The notes under the pieces: model-generated
Database searches by the model: none
Told to the model about the DNA's origin: nothing
What the model saw: only the letters and a program-made list of their open reading frames with translations
From: an uncultured Alistipes sp.
Lineage (GTDB): Bacteria; Bacteroidota; Bacteroidia; Bacteroidales; Rikenellaceae
Direction: 5' to 3'
DNA length: 64,000 nucleotides
Assembly: GCA_949283205.1 (NCBI GenBank)
Contig: CASDSD010000039.1
Location: 45,029-109,028, forward strand
Translations under genes and position numbers: made by a program
In this document: one piece after another, positions 19,699-29,000 of the stretch
How positions within the stretch are numbered: position 1 is the stretch's first letter
Layout: each line of letters starts with the position of its first letter

Positions 19699-19714
19699 TT
19701 TCGACATGTCGAAA
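19699..19714. promoter_or_regulatory. 16-bp perfect palindrome, possible operator
   Basis: TTTCGACATGTCGAAA reads the same on both strands. Its right half (CATGTCGAAA) is repeated directly at 19725-19734. It lies 22 bases upstream of the -33 element of the DUF3857 promoter, a position suited to a dimeric regulator. The regulator is not identified. Confidence 0.45.
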
Positions 19715-20408
19715 CGCCTTCGGCCATGTCGAAAGATGGTGGGAAGGTGTATACAGGAGCAAAATATGGCATCATGAATCAAGTCGTAGCAGCCTTGGAA
19801 ATGCTGGTCTAAATGTGACCTTCATGTTATTAGGGTGTTATTTCCGTAGGCGTTTGACCGCTCCGTTCAAGTCCCAAACACAGTTTCCGAGAACTTCTTT
19901 AACCTTCAGCTGTCGGGCGTTCAAAGAAGTATTCAAACATCTGTATACCGCTATTTGAATGGCCCGCCGCATCGATCGCCCAAAATCAGGCTTCACACAT
20001 TTGCAGGAAGCACTAGGAAGGACAACCATGCAGGACTGTGTGTTGTCGGCACGCTTAAATGCACAATAATGGATAGAAAGTTTTTTATTTTGACACAATT
20101 TTGTATATTTATAATCAAATCTCAAAATAACTGAACCTTGATGCATGCAATGATCCCCAACGTACTTACGTGAATTTCAAAATAAGAGCAATAAGGCGAC
20201 AAAGCAGCCTTGTTTCCATAAGATTCCTTTCGGTACTTTCAATTCTTGGGTAAATGATGTAAACAATATATGGATCACATCATGTCAACGTCAAAAAAGG
20301 AATCGTTGCCTTGCGCATCATTACGAACAGTCCGAATAGAAAAGAGATATGTGGCACTACTTCAAAGATATAGAAAAAGGTATTAATTAAATAATCAATA
20401 TTGCAATC

Positions 20409-21155
20409 ATGGATAAATTAATAAAAATCAGGATATACAAGCTGTTTATAGCTTCATCGATGCAAAACTCGTGTCGCGAGTTGGTCTGTGATATAATCAA
20501 AAAAGTAAATACGAAACTTGAACTTCATGATATTAAGTTTGACTTAATAGAATATGGAGAAACTCCTATCGTCGATCACGGGCCCGACACACAACAAATA
20601 TTAAATGAGAAGGCTGCTACATCCGATTTGTTAATAGTCTTGGCTGAGAATAATATCCCGATTGGCAAATATACTTATGGGGAGTATCAGGCAGCTTATA
20701 AACAGTCGTTAAACAATCCCGACAACCACCCATACATAAAGGTATTTTCTCTATGCAATCAGAGTAATGAACATATAAAGTTGGCCTACATCGCAGAGGA
20801 TGGTACATGTCGTAACTTTGAAACGAAATTGTATGATGATTCCAAACGTTATCCTCAATATATATTGAGAACAAAATTCAATGAGTTTTTTGAGGAATGG
20901 CTTACAAAGATTGCCTTGTATGGATTTGAGCATAATTTAACCCAGGATGAACTGGCCTATGGAGATCATCTTCATAAAATTGGTCAAGGCGGAATACGAC
21001 AGAACAATAAAAAGTATTACAAACGAGACAACCTTGATGGACAAATAGAGAACATATTTAAAACTTCACCAATTGTAATACTTGAAGGTAATACTTATAG
21101 TGGTAAGACACGTGCGGCTTTTGAGTTTCTGAAAAGGTGCAAGGAGTGGAAGTAA
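20409..21155 (+). CDS. N-terminal fragment: DUF4062/TIR-like domain plus Walker A
   Basis: The 248-residue product that would be made if the TAA is real. It begins at the ATG at 20409, contains the sensor/effector-like domain and ends 14 residues after the P-loop GNTYSGKT. It therefore lacks Walker B and all of the C-terminal part. Such a fragment could not be a working NTPase. By itself it would be an isolated DUF4062/TIR-like domain. Confidence 0.6.
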   Translation: MDKLIKIRIYKLFIASSMQNSCRELVCDIIKKVNTKLELHDIKFDLIEYGETPIVDHGPDTQQILNEKAATSDLLIVLAENNIPIGKYTYGEYQAAYKQSLNNPDNHPYIKVFSLCNQSNEHIKLAYIAEDGTCRNFETKLYDDSKRYPQYILRTKFNEFFEEWLTKIALYGFEHNLTQDELAYGDHLHKIGQGGIRQNNKKYYKRDNLDGQIENIFKTSPIVILEGNTYSGKTRAAFEFLKRCKEWK

Positions 21156-24100
21156 TATGATTTCAATATATATGCCAATCGTAATTACATAAAAGATTTA
21201 CTCGAAATTTACAATATAGATTACTCGGGGGCCAATCGCGGAAATGTCTTTTTTTTCGATGATATCAACGATATCCTCAATAAAGAAGACGAAAAGATTG
21301 ATCGTAATCAACCTCTGTGGAGCAAACTCAACGGATACAACGAATTGAACGGGTTTAATATTAAAGATTTTGGCAAAACAAGAATTATATTCACTATATC
21401 AGGAAAATTATCGACTTCTCAAAAAAATAAAATATATGAACAAATTTTCAATAATCCTAGTGCAGATCTACACTCTAGCCTAAAAAAAATAATAGTAAAC
21501 TTTGATGTTTATGATCAATATTCTTTCCGTCAGATGGTAAATGCCATGCAACGTGAAGGAATGATTGATAGGGCTAGTATTAGTCCTGGGAATTACACAA
21601 TTGGATCGCTTTTTATTCGAACGGAAGAGATCAGGAAAGAAGCGATGGAACAATATGAGCAAAACAGTGCTCTTATGATAGCACTTGTCGGCCATTTCAA
21701 ATATACCTCTACAAAATCTCGATTCACGGGGTTGATAGAAGAAATACAGGAACTGTATGATTTTATACGAAGTACGAAATCGTATGCGCATACGTATTCG
21801 GAAAAACTCGAGGATGGGATTGAAGGATTACGCCAAAAGGGACTTCTCGTTACATCAACAAATGAGTATGACACATTACGGAAAATATATATTGATAAAT
21901 ATATCCTTGACATTTTCAATGAAGTAGTCTCAAATAAGATTAAGTATGAAAAAACGAAAGGCATTTATGCGCTTAATAAATTACTCATAGACTACGCGAT
22001 GGAATGCCAAAGAGAGGAGAGAAGAAGTTTGGCAAGTCATCACATATGCTACGTTACACAGATGGCGTATCTTATTGTTGACCGAAATCAACCTGCCGAT
22101 GAGGAAATAATTGATCTAATAGAGATGTTAGCATCAACCCTGCTGTCTGTAAATAGGAAAAGAAATAAAGAAAATGCAAATGCTGTTATTATAATGAATT
22201 TAGTGGACATAGCTTCAATCCCAGGACGTTATTCTATGAATTTCGCATCATCTGCGATTGCTAAAATTAACGATTTTGAGATGGTCAATGATCTGCTGGA
22301 TACATGTTATGATTATTACCAGTATTGCATGGAGAATAACAAAGATAATAGTAATATAATCATAGATTTTTACAAACGAGCTGTTTATTCGATGCTTTCG
22401 ACGGGGAATCGAATAATGACCATGGAGCAAGAACGACGAATTTTAGATCGTATTTTTGACAATGGGGAAGAGTGGAAATTCCCATTTGAAGACAGTGACC
22501 TTCAAAATGTTTTCAACCTTGCGCGTCTGTCCAAATATACGAAAAAAATGGATGCTCAGCAAATAATAGAACTACTGCCGAATGCCACCCTCAAAGGCTT
22601 GAAGCTATTAGATGATAATGAAGAGCCTGAGACAAATAACAGTAAAAAACAAGCAGACAAATATAAATATTTTGTTGATATCGTATCTTCATCGTCAATT
22701 GAAGATGAAAATAGTGACGAAGAAGAACAAAGTGGGCTCTATGAGAACATCTTTCTGAAACAGCTTGACAATACAGCCATTAATGCTATACGTCGCATAC
22801 GTAGTTTTGATGAGTTTATTAAGGTCATCGAAAGTCTTCGGGCAATGTGCATTAAATCCATACATGTTAAACTTGCAATTGAACGAACCTTTACTCGAGA
22901 CTTTTATAAAATAGTCCCCGAAATAGTCAGAACTATGAATTATATCGACAGAAATGAGTTTTTCAAATTCATTTTATGTATTGATGACAACAAGGGGATG
23001 TTGGGTAACGGCTCAATAAAGTCGGAATATGTAGAACTACATCGTGCATCCCGTATTCATTTGTTAAATCAAATTTTAATATATCTTGACGAGAATGCCG
23101 CATTAGAAGGTTACGAGGAGATGGTTGATAACAAACTTTGTGACATGGAGACGTTATCACACCTTTTAAAAAATGAATTCTTGAATTTTGAGCAACTTGT
23201 ACGTCTAATAGGCAAAGACGACGGGCAAACTAACTTCATAACTTTAAATCAACTTCTGGGCAAGGCCGAAACGTTGTCAGATGCAAATGTATGCCTGCGC
23301 CTAATGGGAATTATGAGTTGTGACCCGTGTAAAATACGTGATGAAAGTGCACTTGTAAAATATCTTCAGATAAAGTATATAGGTCAACATCAATGTATTG
23401 AGATTATTAAGGGAAGGCGCCAGTTATACCCTGACGCTCTTTCGGATACTACTATAACAGCTGTTCTGTCAAAATTAAATCTTGAACAACTTATTGATAT
23501 CTTTTTCCCGTCAGAGAAAAACATTGGTCAGGGCTATTATTTTGAACACTATGGATTTCTTGATAAAGAAATCGAGAGAATGCGTAAAAATGCCATACAT
23601 CTCAACATGTTATTTTCCGGAGCAAATAACGGTGGCAATGAAGTCGCACAACTCATAAGCGCGAAATTTGAAGAGATAATTCAAGACCCCAAATTACAAT
23701 TATTGATTACCGATCCAGACTGTAATGGGAAAAATGGTATTCTATCTGTATACATGAAGAATAGACACTTGTTCCCTGATTACGAGAGTGTCAGGCGTTT
23801 CTATGACAACTTATCAAATGAATGTAAGCCTGAGATGGTAGATCATTATATTTACAGTGTTTTTTTATGGAATATCATAGATGCATATAAAAGAAATATA
23901 TATGACAGAACTAAAGCCATAAAATTGCTTAACAGTGAATTAATTAGTGCATATGCAATATTTGCAAAACTATATACGAAAGACAAGGTAATATATATGA
24001 TGGCAAACCTTTATCGTTATCGGCCACTCCTTACGGATGAATTTAGTTTCAATAACGTTGAAGAGTATGCATACGAGAACAGAATATTGAAAACAAGCTA

Positions 24101-25706
24101 TGTAGATTATCTTGAATATCTTATAAAAAACAATACCGCTTTTGTGGATGGTACTTTCATATATAATGCATTGATAATGATGCAAAAACAAATAAATGAT
24201 GAGGTGTATGATAAACTTGCCATATTAGCGTCATTGAATCATGTAGGAGTGAAATACGATACTATTCTTAGAACTAACAAGAATTCACCTGTGTTATCAC
24301 AAAAAATGCAGCAAAGGTTATTCAATTACGACGTGGAATCAAACACGCTCTATATTGATAAAGATCTAGTACATAATGTTTCATATATTAAGGTGTTGTG
24401 TTTTTTATTGTATAACGAACTGATGACTCTCGATAATGCGGAGAAATATCGTATGCAAAACAAGATACCGATTACTGAAACTTACCTCAACTTAGCTCTT
24501 AAATGCATGTCTCAGAACATTATAAAAAGTTGGAGATTATCAGGGCACGACAACGATGTCCTTAAAAATGGATATGATCAAATGTGGGAATATATCAATA
24601 ACATATTTCCCGAAACTTCGTATATTCATAAAAGTGTGCAAATGTGCCTATCTCTTATTGCCGTCACACCTAATGAAGAATCATTGAATCATATTTTTTT
24701 AGACAATGAATTTGCCGAGTTGAAAAATAAGACAGAAGTAATTGCAGCTCGCATGAAAGAAACGCTTCGGTTGCGGCACAATAGCAGCAAGGCTGATCTT
24801 ACATTATCTGAATTTAAAGATCTGATTGTCGAAAACTGTCGCAATGTTAATATTTGGATTATAAATATTTACCTCAGCACATTTGTCAAAATAGCCAAAC
24901 ATGAATTGACTTATGTGGATAATAGCAATATTGGTGATACTCCATTTGATCGCTGTTGGCCTCTTCTAAAAGAAAAGAGCAAGATAGATGTATTTGAGCT
25001 TCTTAAGCTTGATGAAAAAACAAAAATAGACATTATTGAACAGATGGAGCTCCAGGAAAACAAGTGGCTCATAGAGGCAAATGTTCAGACGTTCTCGTAT
25101 TTTGTTCAAACTACACCGAATCTCATAAGTACTATGGATACTTTGTTCAATGGTGATTTTACATATGATGATTCAGGTAAAAAGAACTGCTTGAAGGATG
25201 CATTAAAAAACTATGCTTTTACGTATGAAACAGTAAAATTGAAAGATAAAGATTGCGCACGGAAAGAAGTGGAGCATATTTGTCAAATTCTTTTGAGAGA
25301 TAATAATCGCAGAATATTCGAAGAGATCTGTGATGAATACATCATAAGATCAACCCACAAAATAAAGTCGAATAAATGGAAAAGAATGAATGCCTTATGG
25401 GAAGATTTACTCACTTGGCAAGACTTCAGGATTGCAATGGTGCATTATATCTGCAAATCAGAAGTAAAAATGAGTTATAATAAAGGACGAAGGTCAAGTA
25501 AGCTTTTATATTTGGATCGTGGGGATTTTATGCGTGTTCAAATCCTTAAAACCGCACTTTGTATGGACAATTTTGACGACGAACTTAAACATAAAGTTGT
25601 TGATTGTTACAATAAGGTAATCTTTGCGGCAGAAAAAACGGGAGATGAATTTAAATACAAAGATGCAGAACTTATCAAGTCGATATTCTCATTAAATGAA
25701 TGTTGA
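21156..25706 (+). CDS. C-terminal fragment: Walker B and helical sensor region
   Basis: Open without a break for 1,516 codons after the TAA, in the same frame. The first in-frame alternative start is the TTG at 21345, which lies beyond Walker B (21258). Independent translation would therefore lose the NTPase core completely, which argues against a genuine two-gene arrangement. The sequence is Leu/Ile/Asn/Lys-rich and predominantly helical. No catalytic motif is recognised in it. Confidence 0.5.
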   Translation, partial: YDFNIYANRNYIKDLLEIYNIDYSGANRGNVFFFDDINDILNKEDEKIDRNQPLWSKLNGYNELNGFNIKDFGKTRIIFTISGKLSTSQKNKIYEQIFNNPSADLHSSLKKIIVNFDVYDQYSFRQMVNAMQREGMIDRASISPGNYTIGSLFIRTEEIRKEAMEQYEQNSALMIALVGHFKYTSTKSRFTGLIEEIQELYDFIRSTKSYAHTYSEKLEDGIEGLRQKGLLVTSTNEYDTLRKIYIDKYILDIFNEVVSNKIKYEKTKGIYALNKLLIDYAMECQREERRSLASHHICYVTQMAYLIVDRNQPADEEIIDLIEMLASTLLSVNRKRNKENANAVIIMNLVDIASIPGRYSMNFASSAIAKINDFEMVNDLLDTCYDYYQYCMENNKDNSNIIIDFYKRAVYSMLSTGNRIMTMEQERRILDRIFDNGEEWKFPFEDSDLQNVFNLARLSKYTKKMDAQQIIELLPNATLKGLKLLDDNEEPETNNSKKQADKYKYFVDIVSSSSIEDENSDEEEQSGLYENIFLKQLDNTAINAIRRIRSFDEFIKVIESLRAMCIKSIHVKLAIERTFTRDFYKIVPEIVRTMNYIDRNEFFKFILCIDDNKGMLGNGSIKSEYVELHRASRIHLLNQILIYLDENAALEGYEEMVDNKLCDMETLSHLLKNEFLNFEQLVRLIGKDDGQTNFITLNQLLGKAETLSDANVCLRLMGIMSCDPCKIRDESALVKYLQIKYIGQHQCIEIIKGRRQLYPDALSDTTITAVLSKLNLEQLIDIFFPSEKNIGQGYYFEHYGFLDKEIERMRKNAIHLNMLFSGANNGGNEVAQLISAKFEEIIQDPKLQLLITDPDCNGKNGILSVYMKNRHLFPDYESVRRFYDNLSNECKPEMVDHYIYSVFLWNIIDAYKRNIYDRTKAIKLLNSELISAYAIFAKLYTKDKVIYMMANLYRYRPLLTDEFSFNNVEEYAYENRILKTSYVDYLEYLIKNNTAFVDGTFIYNALIMMQKQINDEVYDKLAILASLNHVGVKYDTILRTNKNSPVLSQKMQQRLFNYDVESNTLYIDKDLVHNVSYIKVLCFLLYNELMTLDNAEKYRMQNKIPITETYLNLALKCMSQNIIKSWRLSGHDNDVLKNGYDQMWEYINNIFPETSYIHKSVQMCLSLIAVTPNEESLNHIFLDNEFAELKNKTEVIAARMKETLRLRHNSSKADLTLSEFKDLIVENCRNVNIWIINIYLSTFVKIAKHELTYVDNSNIGDTPFDRCWPLLKEKSKIDVFELLKLDEKTKIDIIEQMELQENKWLIEANVQTFSYFVQTTPNLISTMDTLFNGDFTYDDSGKKNCLKDALKNYAFTYETVKLKDKDCARKEVEHICQILLRDNNRRIFEEICDEYIIRSTHKIKSNKWKRMNALWEDLLTWQDFRIAMVHYICKSEVKMSYNKGRRSSKLLYLDRGDFMRVQILKTALCMDNFDDELKHKVVDCYNKVIFAAEKTGDEFKYKDAELIKSIFSLNEC

Positions 25707-26084
25707 ATTTATTTTAATATTGAGCATATCGGAACATGCCAAATATTTGTTATATGTTATTTCCCGTGGAATACTACCCGTTGTGAGTTGTCAGTTCCGG
25801 TTAGTCTTTGGTGTCGTGCTTAAATAATTTAGATATAAGGGGGGGGCAACACTTTATTGTCTTCCTGTTATATTAGAGGCTGTTTCAAAACAGCCTCTAA
25901 TACTTCAATGAACTTACAATAAAATAAGTCTTTAGTATTTTATATCCTTTAGATACCTTTTTATTGTCCCCTCCCTCTTGGGAGAATGGGATATTTGCCG
26001 GACGGTATGGCGGTTGTTATGGATTGTCCCAAACGGGCGCTACACGATGCGGCGAGGTGTCAGGGATGCCGTCATTGGGTCGGA
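25707..26084. other. intergenic region between the convergent STAND and triple-AAA genes
   Basis: 378 bases with no supportable gene. It holds a G-run (eight G at about 25842-25849) and a strong palindromic hairpin at 25872-25901. G+C rises again to the right of about 25980, where the next gene begins, so the compositional border lies here. Confidence 0.5.
25872..25901. terminator. 14-bp palindromic hairpin after the STAND gene
   Basis: ATTAGAGGCTGTTT and AAACAGCCTCTAAT are exact inverse complements separated by two bases. The position, between two convergent genes, suits a bidirectional terminator, although the U-run is poor. The AGAGGCTGTTTCAAAA core also resembles terminal repeats seen at the ends of some Bacteroidetes insertion sequences, so a relic IS end is an alternative. 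Confidence 0.55.
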
Positions 26085-29000
26085 TTATGGTTTTACATAC
26101 CCGATTCGCCGCGTATCGACCTCTTTCCAGACATAATGTTCCACATCGCACAGCCGCACCGTGCCGTCGCCGTGCGAATCCCCGGTGCTGATGCGCAGCA
26201 GGGCGGTTTCGGCAATCGAACGGGCGAGTTTCGACATGGTCCGCGCATTGGCATAGCCGAGCCGGCGGTTTGCGCAGAGCGAATGGATGTAGTCGGCCAT
26301 ATGCCGGGCCGCCTCGGGCGAGAGCTGGAGCCGCTTGCGCTGCAGGCACTTCCCGAGAATGGCCAGCAGCTCCTCCTCGGTATAGTCCGCAAAGTGCAGC
26401 GTATGGTCGAACGCGGTGATGCCCCCTTCGCGCAGGCTGCGCGTCAGCAGGTGCGGCGTGCCTTCGTTTTCGGCGATGACCAGCGCATAGGTGCCGGGCA
26501 GCTCCATCGTCATCGAACTCAGCTTGAAGCGTAGCACCTCGCTGTTGAAGCGGGAGTCGGGATGCTTGAAGACGGGGGCATCGCCGTCGATGAAGAGCAG
26601 CCCCTGCTCGGAGCGTTTCATCGCCTTTTGCAGCAGCTCCTCGGCCTTGAAGTCCGAAACATTGTACAGCGTCTCGGCCTTGAGTTCCACCAGATGCCCC
26701 TTCCCGAGAAGGTGCATCGCCCGGAGCAGTTCTGCCATGATGCCGGCCACGGTACTCTTTCCTGTACCCGTATTACCCGTAAAGTTCCAGCGCAGGGGTT
26801 CGTTGTCCATCCAGCCTCCGCCCTGCGAGCGCATATAGCGGCTCACATCGACGAAATTGTGGATGCTGCGCTTGACCTCCTCCAGTCCCACAAGGGCATC
26901 GAGCCTCTTCAGTACGCGGCCTACAGCGGCCTCATCGAATCCGACCTTCTGCTCGCGTGCCGCATCGTCCCCCGGTGACGGAATATCCTCCTGGCAGATC
27001 AGGCAGAGACGGTTGCGGTCTTTCTGTTTTGCGGCAGGGAGTGCGGCCAGACGCGAACTCATGGCCGGCAGGATCTGCGACGAGATAAGCCGCGTGATAT
27101 AACGGGCATTCCCCCAGTTCGCATCCTTGCCCGCGAGTTTGGACTCGACCAGTTCACGCAACTTGCGCCGGGCGGCGGGCGAGAAGCGGAACTGCGAGCG
27201 TTCGGCCACCTGGTCGGCTATCTGCATCAGTTCGTCGGCCGTGTAGTCGACGAAATGGAATGTATATGGGATGCGTGAACGCAGTCCGCGGTTGGATGCG
27301 AGCATCTCTTCCATCTCCTCCTTATATCCGGCCATGATGACCAGCATATCGACCGGCTCCTTGTCCAGTGCCGAGAGCAGCACCTCGAGTACCCGCGGGC
27401 CGTAATCCTTCTCGTTGCCTTTGGGTGCCAGCGTGTAGGCCTCGTCGATAAACAGGACGTTGCCTTTGGCCCGATTCAGGATATCCTCTGTGTTTTTCTC
27501 CGTGTCGCCGACGAACTGGCCGACCAGATCCTTCCGCTCGACATAGATCAGATCGCCCTTCGACAGCAGCCCCATCGAGGCGTAGATCTCTCCGATGAAC
27601 GATGCCACGGTGGTCTTGCCCGTGCCCGGATTGCCTGTGAATACCATGTGCAGGGGCGGCATGGCCGTCTCGATGCCCTGCTCGTTGCGCAGCATCATCA
27701 ACTTGACCATGTTCAAATGGGCCTCGATGCTCTTTTTCAATGCTCCGAGTCCCACCATGTCGTAGAGTTTGCGCATGGAGCCTCTATAGTCTTTCACGTG
27801 CGGTGTCGGGATATCCTCCCGCTCGATGGTCAGCATGTCGAACAGCGATACCGGATTGCGGCGGGCAAGGCGTGAGGCCATGGCCGGGAGAATCTCCGTC
27901 TGGAGGAGCGTCGCAATGTAGCGGGCGTTGCCGAACTTCTCGTCCCGCAGCCTATAATCGTGGCGGATCTTCATACGCAACGCCTCGCGTGCATCCTCCG
28001 AAAGAAAGTAGTTGTGCCGGATACAGTACGAGTCGGCGATCTGCATCAGCTCGTCGGCCGTGTAATCCTGAAAGTAATATCTGTTCCGCTCCGGGATACG
28101 TGACGAAAGCCCCTGGTCGATGGAGAACAGGCGTGTGATGCCGTCGGGATATCCTGCCAGCAGCAGCGCCCAGTCGTTCTTTTGTTCGTCACTAAGGGCC
28201 GTGAGCAGAGTCTGTATGACGTTCTTGCCCGGATCGCGAGGGTCGTTCGGGTTGTAGAGGTTGTGGGCCTCGTCGATGAACAACACCCCGCCTTGCGCCT
28301 CCTGAATAGCCTGTAGGGTCAGCTCCTGCTCACTGGAGTAGTTCTGTCCTGTCAGCAGGCTGCGTTCCTTGTAGACGACGTGCCCCGAACTCAGCAATCC
28401 CAATTCTTTGAGCATCGCCCCGTAAAGCCGGGCTACCGTCGTCTTGCCCGTTCCGGGATTGCCCATGAATGCGGCGTGCAGGGATACCGGCGGTACGGAC
28501 AACCCGTTCTGCCGCCGCTGGATGGCCATGCGGATCATGTCCCGATAGGTGGCCATCTGTTCCTTTACCTGCGACAAACCGATCAGGGACTTCAGCATCT
28601 CGAAAGGCTGTTCGGGCATATTGGTAGTTCCCGAACCCTCGGACTTGTAATAGCCATGGACATCCCGTTTCCCGACATGGAATGTGACAGGCGCAATTAG
28701 TTGATCCTTGTATTTTAGCTCAATCACATAATTGCCCTGTGTCCAGCAGAAAGTCTCGTCCTCGTCGAACGAGCAGAGCAAAAACAGCTCCGTTATGTAT
28801 TCATTATGGGTTACGGAGGGAAAGACCTCTTTGTGTACCAGTAAGCGGCCGGTTTCGTCGTAGAGATTGACCGACATCTCTCCATAATGGCACCGGGTCA
28901 ACCTGCTGATGGCTTCAAAAGCAAGACACACCGATTCCAGCCGCCGGACATCGAATGCCCACAGCGACTCCTGCGGAATACCCTCGTCCGAATTCACCGG

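Larger units (their letters stand above)
19581..20408. other. intergenic region at the left edge of the AT-rich segment
   Basis: 828 bases without a gene I can support. The left third holds the promoter of the DUF3857 operon (19646-19677) and a 16-bp palindrome (19699-19714). From about 20050 the sequence becomes AT-rich and runs into the STAND-type gene. A 102-codon minus-strand frame at 19838-20146 ends in a basic segment (GAVKRLRK), but I recognise no family and treat it as unproven. No integrase, IS end or tRNA fragment is visible. Confidence 0.5.
20409..25706 (+). pseudogene. large DUF4062/TIR-like - STAND NTPase - helical repeat protein, split by an in-frame TAA
   Basis: One continuous reading frame of 1,766 codons, interrupted only by TAA at 21153-21155 (codon 249). 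Codons 1-140 resemble DUF4062/TIR-like domains: the strand LFIASSMQNS, then TSDLLIVLAENN followed by TYGEYQAAYKQ. Walker A is GNTYSGKT (codons 227-234), before the stop. Walker B is NVFFFDDINDI with Asp284-Asp285, after it. Codons 300-1765 are helical and repeat-like, with an acidic Asp/Glu/Ser stretch at about codons 760-775. This order (signalling domain, STAND NTPase, long sensor) is that of many anti-phage sensors. Codon usage is AT-rich, unlike all neighbours, which points to transfer. A single GAA-to-TAA change would explain the stop; recoding or a sequencing error are the alternatives. Confidence 0.75.

Noticed and set aside
19838-20146. 102-codon minus-strand frame left of the sensor gene, possibly a transposase remnant
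   Set aside because: The basic C-terminus is suggestive, but I recognise no catalytic residues, family or flanking inverted repeats.
21345-25706. Independent gene starting at TTG 21345
   Set aside because: That start lies after Walker B in the middle of the NTPase domain. The frame is continuous with the upstream fragment across a single stop, so it is a piece of the same gene.
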